Shown here one piece after another: positions 32,085-39,884 of a stretch of DNA of 39,884 bases. The stretch is taken from positions 1-39,884 of the forward strand of contig NZ_JADNOH010000007.1 of the NCBI RefSeq assembly GCF_015557435.1, in the 5' to 3' direction. The notes beneath the pieces were generated by a model that saw only the letters and a program-made list of their open reading frames with translations, did not search any database and had not been told where the DNA came from. The DNA comes from Collinsella aerofaciens. Its GTDB lineage: Bacteria > Actinomycetota > Coriobacteriia > Coriobacteriales > Coriobacteriaceae. Made by a program: the position numbers and the translations under genes. Position 1 is the stretch's first letter. Each line of letters begins with the position of its first letter.

Positions 32085-32222
32085 TCTCGATCTGTAACAG
32101 TAAGAGGGTCAAATCGGGTCTAACTGTTACAGATTGAGATTTTGACGGCAGGCCATCCGTTTGTCTCGGTCTGTAACAGGTAGAGGTTCAAAACCCGTCT
32201 AGATGTTACAGACCGAGACAAA
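32085..32222. repeat. Two tandem long hairpins with CTGTAACA arms
   Basis: Unit 1: TCTCGATCTGTAACAGT (32085-32101) against 32123-32139, 16 of 17 paired. Unit 2: TTTGTCTCGGTCTGTAACA (32160-32178) against 32204-32222, 19 of 19 paired. The units share arms and loop sequence (AGAGG-TCAAA-C-GTCTA) and are about 75-80 bases apart, so they are tandem copies. They fill much of the gap between the GntR operon and prfC; no gene is seen in 31976-32364. Confidence 0.85.
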
Positions 32223-32309
32223 CTGCTGCGGAGTGCCGCCGCCGACCGGTATCCAAGCTCCGACTGATGAATTTGTCCTGATAGGTGCTCTGCCGCAGCA
32301 TTTCGCGGC

Positions 32310-32315
32310 TACAAT
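32310..32315 (+). promoter_or_regulatory. TACAAT -10-like hexamer before prfC
   Basis: TACAAT lies 49 bases before the prfC ATG and downstream of both hairpins, so they would be outside this transcript. No good -35 box is visible. Confidence 0.35.
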
Positions 32316-32364
32316 AGACGGGTTACATCGACGTAATGCATATAGAACGCAAGAAAGGATCCGC

Positions 32365-33978
<1,614 letters not shown>

Positions 33979-34134
33979 CACATCGGCGCGGTGACCTTGC
34001 GGGGCTGCCGCGCTCTTTGCTTGCCTGCCGCCGGCGGAGCGGCTATCATACCCACCGTCGTCTCAAGACCGGGGCGGCCGAGCAGTTCGGGTCCGATATC
34101 CTGCTCGTTAAACCCAAAACCAAAGGAGTACATA

Positions 34135-34857
34135 ATGATCAAGAAGGTCATGGAGGACTACAAAGTCCTGTTGCGGAGCATTCCCGCGGCAACGGTTTCG
34201 CTGTTTATCGTGAGCGTTATCATGATGAACTTGCTGGCCAACAAAGAGCTCATCAGCCTGCCGTATCTGGCACTCGACTGCGGCTTTGTGGTGAGCTGGG
34301 TCTCGTTTTTGTGCCAGGACATGATTTGCAAGCGCTTTGGCGCCAAGGCATCCATCAAAATCTCTATCCTCGCACTGCTGGTTAATCTGGCCGTGAGCCT
34401 GTGCTTTTGGCTGTGCTCGCTCACGCCCGGCATGTGGGGCGCCTACTACGACACGGGCATGATCGAGGTCAACACTGCCCTCAACGCCACGATCGGCGGC
34501 ACCTGGTACGTGGTGTTTGGCTCGTCGCTGGCCATGCTTACCTCTGCCGTGGTCAACTCCACGCTCAACCAGTCGCTCGGCCGCATGCTCAAAAAGAATA
34601 ACTTTGCGAGCTTTGCCTTCCGTTCCTATGTATCCACGGGCATTGGCCAGTTTATCGACAACCTGGTCTTCGCCATTGTGGTGAGCCACACGTTCTTTGG
34701 TTGGACCTGGGTGCAGGTGTTTATGTGCTCGCTGACCGGCGCTGTTGCCGAGCTGCTGTGCGAGGTCTTCCTGAGCCCCGTGGGCTACAAGGTCGTGCGT
34801 GGCTGGGAGCGTGAGAATGTGGGCGCCGAGTACCTCGAGCGCCACGCAACCGCCTAA
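34135..34857 (+). CDS. YhhQ/VUT-family queuosine precursor transporter
   Basis: 240 residues with six hydrophobic helices. The pattern VSLFIVSVIMMNLLANKE, DCGFVVSWVSFLCQDMI, STGIGQFIDNLVFAIV and TGAVAELLCEV matches the vitamin uptake-like (VUT) family, whose YhhQ members import preQ0/preQ1 for queuosine in tRNA. AAAGGAG lies seven bases before the ATG. The SDR gene follows by nine bases, so they are probably cotranscribed. No convincing preQ1 riboswitch is visible in the 156 bases upstream. Substrate inferred from the family. Confidence 0.82.
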   Translation: MIKKVMEDYKVLLRSIPAATVSLFIVSVIMMNLLANKELISLPYLALDCGFVVSWVSFLCQDMICKRFGAKASIKISILALLVNLAVSLCFWLCSLTPGMWGAYYDTGMIEVNTALNATIGGTWYVVFGSSLAMLTSAVVNSTLNQSLGRMLKKNNFASFAFRSYVSTGIGQFIDNLVFAIVVSHTFFGWTWVQVFMCSLTGAVAELLCEVFLSPVGYKVVRGWERENVGAEYLERHATA

Positions 34858-34866
34858 GGAGCAAGT

Positions 34867-35547
34867 ATGCGGGTTTTGATCACGGGCGCTTCGGGCGGTA
34901 TCGGAGCCGCGTGCGTGCAGCGCTTTTTGGACGAGGGCCACGAGGTCGTGGGCTTTGACCTGCTGCCGACGGCGGTCGAGCACGAGCGCTACCGCCATCT
35001 GATCGTTGATGTCCGCGAACCGGACTCGTTTCCAGACGACCTTGAACCCCAGGTAATCGTAAACGTTGCCGGTACGCAGGATTCGGCCGACGATATCGCC
35101 GCTAACCTGTGTGGCACCATCAACGTGACCGAGCGCTACGCCTTTGTGGGGGAGGGGCTTGCCGCCAAGCCGACGCCGGCTATCAAATCCGTGGTCAATG
35201 TGGGGTCGGCGAGTGGGCATACGGGATCGGAGTTTCCCGCCTATGCTGCCAGCAAGGGCGGTGTTATCGCCTACACCAAGAACCTTGCAAACCGCCTGGC
35301 GCCGCAGGCCATCGCCAACAGTGTGGACCCGGGCGGCGTTATCACGCCGCTCAACCGTTGCGTGATGGAAGACGAGCACCTGTGGAACCAGATTATGGAG
35401 CTCACGCCGCTTAAACGCTGGGCCACCGCCCAAGAGATCGCCGAGTGGATCTACTTTGTGGGCGTGACCAACCGGTTTATGACCGGGCAGAGCCTGCTGA
35501 TCGATGGCGGCGAGGCCGGCCGCACCCAGTTTATCTGGCCCGAGTAG
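34867..35547 (+). CDS. Short-chain dehydrogenase/reductase
   Basis: 226 residues. The nucleotide-binding motif TGASGGIG is at 6-13, NVAG near 66-69, and the catalytic pair Y126xxxK130 in YAASKGG with Ser nearby in NVGSASG. The C-terminus ends GQSLLIDGGE as in FabG-like enzymes. It is shorter than typical FabG (about 245) because of a short N-terminal half. GGAG precedes the ATG and the transporter gene ends nine bases before. The D at the end of the second strand (GFDLLP) favours NAD over NADP. Substrate unknown. Confidence 0.87.
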   Translation: MRVLITGASGGIGAACVQRFLDEGHEVVGFDLLPTAVEHERYRHLIVDVREPDSFPDDLEPQVIVNVAGTQDSADDIAANLCGTINVTERYAFVGEGLAAKPTPAIKSVVNVGSASGHTGSEFPAYAASKGGVIAYTKNLANRLAPQAIANSVDPGGVITPLNRCVMEDEHLWNQIMELTPLKRWATAQEIAEWIYFVGVTNRFMTGQSLLIDGGEAGRTQFIWPE

Positions 35548-35588
35548 AAAACGCGCCCGATGGCAAGATTGCCGTCGGGCGCGTTTTT
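35548..35588. terminator. Bidirectional terminator between SDR and ung genes
   Basis: AAAACGCGCCCGA pairs with TCGGGCGCGTTTTT around a second small stem (GGC/GCC). T-runs are present in both directions, so it can end both convergent genes. Confidence 0.9.
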
Positions 35589-35601
35589 GATGTATTGATT
35601 T

Positions 35602-36327
35602 TTAGCCGAGGCAAGTCCAGTTGACGGGGGTCGAGCCGTGCTGTTCGAGTAGCCGATTGGCAGCGGAGAAGGGGCGCGACCCTATAAAGGCGGGGAGTTC
35701 TGCCGTGGCGCGGTTGGCCGAAAGCGGCGAGGGGTGCGTAGAAGCCAGGCAGAACTTGCCGGTTGCCTTGCCCGTGCCGATCGCGTCGAGCTTACCCTCA
35801 ACCATTTGCTGAGCAAAGCGGCCCCATGCCAAAAAGACGACCGGCTGGGGCAGCTGACAGCAGCGTTCGATAATATAGTCGGTGAGCGTGCTCCAGTCCA
35901 GCTTGGCGTGCGAATTGGCGGCATGCTCGCGCACGGTGAGCGTGGTGTTAAGGAGCAGGACGCCCTGTTGTGCCCATGGGGTTAGGTCTCCCGTGGCAGG
36001 AATGGGGCAGTCCAGATCGGCTTTGAGTTCCTTATAGATGTTGCGCAGGCTCGGCGGCAACTTGGTTTGCGTCGCGGGGACCGAGAACGATAACCCCATG
36101 GCCTGGTTGGGTCCGTGATAGGGATCTTGACCCAAGATGACAACTTTGACCTGGTCGGCCGGCGTATAGGCGAGGGCATTGAGGATGTCGTCTTGTGCCG
36201 GGTAGATGGTTTGCTCGGCACGTAAAAGGGCGATGCGCTCGAGCAGCTGGTTCGTCGTGTCACGTACCGGCTGCGGCGCATCGCCCAACCAAGTTGCTAT
36301 GTTGCGGTCGCGAGTTGCGGTGTCCAT
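35602..36327 (-). CDS. ung: Uracil-DNA glycosylase, family 1
   Basis: 241 residues. The water-activating motif GQDPYH is at 66-71 (D68), followed by GLSFSVP, the uracil-binding LLLNTTLTV, and the DNA-intercalation loop HPSPLSANR. It removes uracil from DNA as the first step of base-excision repair. AAAGGAG lies before the ATG. Convergent with the SDR gene and separated from the EamA gene downstream by 88 bases. Confidence 0.93.
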   Translation of the reverse strand: MDTATRDRNIATWLGDAPQPVRDTTNQLLERIALLRAEQTIYPAQDDILNALAYTPADQVKVVILGQDPYHGPNQAMGLSFSVPATQTKLPPSLRNIYKELKADLDCPIPATGDLTPWAQQGVLLLNTTLTVREHAANSHAKLDWSTLTDYIIERCCQLPQPVVFLAWGRFAQQMVEGKLDAIGTGKATGKFCLASTHPSPLSANRATAELPAFIGSRPFSAANRLLEQHGSTPVNWTCLG

Positions 36328-36415
36328 GGGGCTCCTTTATGGCAGATGCTCTGTTGGCATCTATTGTAAAGGCGCACCGGTTGCCTTTATGCCGCGGCTG
36401 CATGAAGAGTGGGGT

Positions 36416-37318
36416 CTACGAGACGCGCTCGGGCGCTCCTGCCATGTGAGCGTGTCCTTGCGAGCGAAGGCGCGGGAGCTCGACGGTTGCCACCATCACG
36501 CCGGTGAGGATGAGGGCGGCGCCAAAGAAGGCGATGGGGCTCAGGACCTCGCCGACCAGGAAGAACGAGAAGACGGCGGAGCAGACCGGCTCCAGCGAGA
36601 AGGCAAAGCCGGTGGTCTCGGCGGGCACGTGGGGCTGCACGAGCGTCTGGGTGATAAAGCCGTAGGCAGAGCAGATGAGTGCGAGCGCGACGACCACGAC
36701 GATCTCGTTGGGCGTGCTGGGAAGCGTGAAGCCGCCAAAGGTGCACGCGGCGATGCCCGAGAACAGGCCGCCAAAGCCCAGCTGCCAAACACCCAAGGCC
36801 AGTGGGTCGACTTCTTCGACAAAGCGCTTGGCTACGATAATGTGGCTGGCATAGATAAAGGCTGAGAGCAACATGATGATCGCGCCGGGATTCAGGCTGG
36901 TAAAGTCGGCGCCCGAGAGCAGCAGCATACCGCAGGTGACGATGGCGGTGCCGATAAGCACCTTGCGCTCGGGGGCGCAACGCAGCAGGGCGGCGTTGGC
37001 AAACGGCACGATCACGACCGTCAGGCTCTGTAAAAAGCCGGCGGTGGAGGCGGAGGTAAGGCTAGAGCCCAAACACATGCAGGTGAGCTCGGTTGCCATG
37101 ATGGCGCCGATGATGGCGGCGCGAACCATGAGGTCGCGGTTGATGCGCAGCGCGTGCTTGTGGAAGAGCAGCAGGCAGGCCACAAAGGCGATGATGCAGC
37201 GCAGCGCAACGATGCTCGTGGCGTTCATGCTGTCCATGCCGATCTTCATGAGGGGGTACGAAAAGCCCCATGCGACGGGAACGGAAAACGAGAGCGCGAT
37301 TGCTTTTTTGCGATCCAT
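36416..37318 (-). CDS. EamA/DMT-family exporter
   Basis: 300 residues with ten hydrophobic helices in two repeats of five, the drug/metabolite transporter plan. The first repeat has FSVPVAWGFSYPLMKIG and the second LGVWQLGFGGLFSGIAA and FITQTLVQPHVPAETTGFAFSLEPVCSAVFSFFLVGE, the most conserved part of EamA domains. AAGGAG precedes the ATG. It is divergent from a LysR gene that likely controls it. Substrate unknown; amino acids or purines are common for this family. Confidence 0.88.
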   Translation of the reverse strand: MDRKKAIALSFSVPVAWGFSYPLMKIGMDSMNATSIVALRCIIAFVACLLLFHKHALRINRDLMVRAAIIGAIMATELTCMCLGSSLTSASTAGFLQSLTVVIVPFANAALLRCAPERKVLIGTAIVTCGMLLLSGADFTSLNPGAIIMLLSAFIYASHIIVAKRFVEEVDPLALGVWQLGFGGLFSGIAACTFGGFTLPSTPNEIVVVVALALICSAYGFITQTLVQPHVPAETTGFAFSLEPVCSAVFSFFLVGEVLSPIAFFGAALILTGVMVATVELPRLRSQGHAHMAGAPERVS

Positions 37319-37398
37319 GGGACTCCTTTTGTTACAGAACGGTTTCGCAAAAAGGATTCTGCTCCTAGATTTTGATGTAGTAAAGCGAATGTATCTTC

Positions 37399-37417
37399 AG
37401 TATGATTAAGCAATACT
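37399..37417. promoter_or_regulatory. Candidate LysR box AGTAT-N9-ATACT
   Basis: The perfect inverted repeat AGTAT/ATACT with nine central bases fits the T-N11-A form of LysR binding sites. It sits midway between the divergent EamA and LysR genes. Confidence 0.5.
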
Positions 37418-37476
37418 AATGTAGGTAGAAAAAGCCCTGGCAAAACGTTTTACGGCTACACCGATGTGGAGGCACG

Positions 37477-38343
37477 ATGGCATCGCGATATCAGATTGTA
37501 TGTATGGTGGTCGATTGCGGCAGTCTTAAGGGCGCGGCCGACGAGCTAGGCTATACGCAAAGTGCGGTGAGCCAGGCCGTCAAGGCGCTCGAGCGCGAGC
37601 TGGGCACCACGCTTATCGAGCGCGGCAAGCAGGGCGTTTCGCTTACGCGCGACGGCAAGCAGTACCTGCCGTATCTGCGCCAGATTGTAACTGCCGAGGC
37701 CGAGCTTGAGGGCAAGCGCCAGGAATTGCTGGGACTCTCCTCGACTGATATTCGTATCGCAACGTTTACCAACGTGAGCCGCACCGTGTTGCCGCGCGTG
37801 ATCCGCGACTTTGGTGCCCTGCATCCGGGTGTACGCTTTACGCTCAAACAGGGCGATTACACGCGCAATGCCCAGTGGGTGCACGATGGCGTGGTTGATT
37901 TTTGCTTTACGGCACGCGGATTTACTGCTGGGCTCGAGAAGCGCGTGGTCTATCACGATGAGTTGGTGGCACTGTTGCCGGCCGCGCATCCGCTGACGGC
38001 AAAGGAAAAGGTGACGCTCGCCGACCTGGCGTCCGAGCCGTTTGTGCTGCTGGATGAGGGCGAACAGAGCCTGGTGCTCGATGCATTCGCGGCGCATGGG
38101 CTGTCGCCGCACGTGACGAGCGAGGTGACCGACGACTACACCATCATGGCGATGGTGGAGGAGGGCCTAGGCGTGAGTATGCTGTATCGCCGTACCGTCG
38201 AGGGCATGAGGGCCGATATTCGCGTGCGTCCCATCGTGCACGCTCCCTCGCGTGACGTGGTGGCAGCCTGGCGCAGCTGGGACACCATGCCTATCGCCAC
38301 GAGGCACTTTATCGACTATATGAGCTCGCATATTGTCAATTAA
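37477..38343 (+). CDS. LysR-family transcriptional regulator
   Basis: 288 residues. The helix-turn-helix is at about 1-58 (VDCGSLKGAADELGYTQSAVSQAVKALE across the two helices), then a linker helix and an effector domain (about 90-285) with TIMAMVEEGLGVSML near its end. GGAGG precedes the ATG. Divergent from the EamA exporter, which is its likely target, with an AGTAT/ATACT box between them. Effector unknown. Ends 27 bases before the convergent MATE gene. Confidence 0.88.
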   Translation: MASRYQIVCMVVDCGSLKGAADELGYTQSAVSQAVKALERELGTTLIERGKQGVSLTRDGKQYLPYLRQIVTAEAELEGKRQELLGLSSTDIRIATFTNVSRTVLPRVIRDFGALHPGVRFTLKQGDYTRNAQWVHDGVVDFCFTARGFTAGLEKRVVYHDELVALLPAAHPLTAKEKVTLADLASEPFVLLDEGEQSLVLDAFAAHGLSPHVTSEVTDDYTIMAMVEEGLGVSMLYRRTVEGMRADIRVRPIVHAPSRDVVAAWRSWDTMPIATRHFIDYMSSHIVN

Positions 38344-38370
38344 TGACTGGCATGGCGTTGAGTGCGGTGT

Positions 38371-39753
38371 TTAGCGGGCTGTCGCTTTGGCTTGGGCGGC
38401 GCGATAGGTGCGTGCCGGGTGGCAGAGTAGTACCGCCACGACCATAAAGAACGCCGTGGTGCCCAGGCTGATGGGGTAGACCATCATGATGTTCGCAAAG
38501 GTGCGGAAATGCGGGAACACGCAGAATACCCAATAGAAGCGAATACCGCAGACGCAGATCATGGTGATGAGGGCGGGCATGAGCGAGATGCCAAAGCCGC
38601 GCAGGTAGCCGGACATGTTTTCGTAGAACATGCTAAAGGCGTAGGCAGGGAAGATCGAACACACGCGGATGTAGCCGATCGAGACGATGTTGGGGTCGCT
38701 GTTAAAGAGCGATAGGATCTCGCGCCCCAGACCGACGATAACGATAATCGTGGTGAGTGCAACGATACCGCCTTCGATCAGGCAGACCTTGAGCGTCTTG
38801 GTGCAGCGGTCGATTTGGCGGGCACCGTGGTTTTGTCCCACAAAGGTGGTGCAAGCCTGGCTAAAGCTGTTGAGCAGGTTGTAGCACACGTACTCCAAGC
38901 TCATGGCGGCGCTTGATGCCGCCATGACCTCGGTGCCCAAGCTGTTGATGGCGGACTGGATGATGATGTTGGCGACGGCAAAGACAGCGCTTTGGATGCC
39001 GGCGGGCAGGCCGATCTTGACGATGCGCTTGAGGGCGACGGGGTCTAAGCCTAAGTCGCGTGGGGTGACGCGGACGACGGAGTCGGTCTTGAGCAGGTGG
39101 ACAAAGAGTGTGGCGGCGCTGACGGTGTAGGCGATGGCGGTGGCGATGGCGACGCCCGCGACGCCCCAGTGGAGCACGGGGACAAAGATGAGGTCCAGGC
39201 CAATGTTGAGGACGGTGGACACGGCGAGCGCCTGCAGCGGCATGCGGGTGATGCCGACGGAGCGGAAGATCGCGGCCTCAAAGTTGTAGAGCAAGATCGA
39301 GGGCATGCTGAGCAAAAAGACGCGCAGGTAGAGCGAAGCGAGCGGCATGGTCTCGGCAGGCACGTTGAGCGCAGCGAGCATGGGCTCGGCAAAGATCTCG
39401 CCCAGTGCGATGACGACAAAGCCCACGAGCGCCATTAAAATCGAGGTATGGACGGCGCGTTTGACCATGTTCTGATCGTTGCGGCCGATAGCGTTGGCGA
39501 TGACCACGTTGGAGCCAAGCGACATGCCAATAAAAAGGTTGAGCATAAGACTGGTAAGCGGAACATTGGAGCCGACCGCCGCCATGGCGAGGGTTCCCTG
39601 GTCGCCCGAGAAGTTACCGATGATGACCGTGGCGATGAGGTTCGACAGCTGCTCCAAGATGCTCGTGGCGGCTACGGGGAAGGCGAACAGGGGAATATTG
39701 CGCCACAGCGAGCCGGTAGTCATGTCAATGTGCTTAGATGCGGTGTCTGCCAT
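38371..39753 (-). CDS. MATE-family efflux transporter
   Basis: 460 residues with twelve hydrophobic helices in two halves. The first half begins LWRNIPLFAFPVAATSILEQLSNLIATVIIGN and includes the typical MATE segment AMAAVGSNVP and the helix 2-3 region SLGSNVVIANAIGRND. The second half repeats the pattern from KIGLPAGIQSAVFA. MATE proteins expel drugs and other cations in exchange for Na+ or H+. The ATG context has only a weak GAGA-type ribosome site. A related GGGAC repeat follows upstream at 39833, at the window edge. Confidence 0.9.
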   Translation of the reverse strand: MADTASKHIDMTTGSLWRNIPLFAFPVAATSILEQLSNLIATVIIGNFSGDQGTLAMAAVGSNVPLTSLMLNLFIGMSLGSNVVIANAIGRNDQNMVKRAVHTSILMALVGFVVIALGEIFAEPMLAALNVPAETMPLASLYLRVFLLSMPSILLYNFEAAIFRSVGITRMPLQALAVSTVLNIGLDLIFVPVLHWGVAGVAIATAIAYTVSAATLFVHLLKTDSVVRVTPRDLGLDPVALKRIVKIGLPAGIQSAVFAVANIIIQSAINSLGTEVMAASSAAMSLEYVCYNLLNSFSQACTTFVGQNHGARQIDRCTKTLKVCLIEGGIVALTTIIVIVGLGREILSLFNSDPNIVSIGYIRVCSIFPAYAFSMFYENMSGYLRGFGISLMPALITMICVCGIRFYWVFCVFPHFRTFANIMMVYPISLGTTAFFMVVAVLLCHPARTYRAAQAKATAR

Positions 39754-39821
39754 ACGCTCTCAATCTCTAATATGCTCTTTCGTGCTTATTTGCGCAGACG
39801 ATGATACTCCTAATGCAGCCA

Positions 39822-39846
39822 GCCGGCACTTAGGGACGTTCCTTTT
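39822..39846. repeat. Partial GGGACGTTCC repeat at the right edge
   Basis: GCCGGCA followed by GGGACGTTCCTTTT resembles one side of the hairpin at 26362-26426. The matching arm may lie outside the window or be lost. Confidence 0.5.
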
Positions 39847-39884
39847 AATATGAGCAGGACATTGTCAAGAGGCAAAATCGGGCC

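Noticed and set aside
33979-34134. preQ1 riboswitch before the YhhQ-type transporter gene
   Set aside because: The short pyrimidine-rich loop and A-rich tail of preQ1 classes could not be matched; only a weak GCGCGG stem is present.

Overview
The window looks like chromosomal DNA from a high-GC, anaerobic gut Coriobacteriia, most likely Collinsella or a close relative. This is inferred from the GC-rich third codon positions, the gene content, and the many palindromic intergenic repeats built on GGGGACGTTC or GGGACTGTCCC cores. No BLAST was possible. There is no phage, IS element, CRISPR array, tRNA or rRNA. Genes are densely packed on both strands, mostly with clear Shine-Dalgarno sequences and hairpins between convergent genes.

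Layout. 0.2-5 kb: a MacB-like ABC exporter fused to its permease, and an unknown membrane protein. 5-11.2 kb: two MgtA-type P-type ATPases; the first is followed by a receiver-less winged-helix regulator, the second by a 51-residue one-helix membrane peptide. 11.5-14 kb: a carboxymuconolactone decarboxylase-cupin fusion, a flavodoxin and a small protein, divergent from a LysR regulator. 14-17 kb: a tRNA-dihydrouridine synthase and a class M sirtuin (SirTM) overlapping a zinc-type macrodomain gene, a protein ADP-ribosylation and reversal pair. 17-19.4 kb: an HxlR regulator divergent from a three-gene RiPP-like cassette: a 44-residue ACGX-repeat peptide, a flavin split-barrel/ferredoxin fusion and a radical SAM/SPASM enzyme.

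19.5-26.3 kb: glutaredoxin, an XRE-zinc ribbon-TipAS fusion regulator, TrmO-like tRNA methyltransferase, a MalY/PatB PLP lyase, a pyridoxamine-oxidase-like flavoprotein and a BvgS-like hybrid sensor kinase. 26.5-29.7 kb: a small K+ channel, a LOG-family protein, a ClC chloride channel and a methyltransferase cut by an in-frame TGA. 30-32 kb: a YtrA-type GntR/ABC operon with a palindromic operator. 32-36.3 kb: prfC behind two tandem long hairpins, a YhhQ-type queuosine precursor transporter, an SDR reductase and ung. 36.4-39.8 kb: an EamA exporter divergent from a LysR regulator, and a MATE exporter.

The most notable item is the ACGX peptide cassette. Next are the SirTM/macrodomain pair and a set of long intergenic inverted repeats. 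One of these, a two-hairpin composite, occurs twice, each time between convergent genes, with a compensatory base-pair change. Another is a 184-bp element with perfect 33-bp arms. No element carries a transposase.
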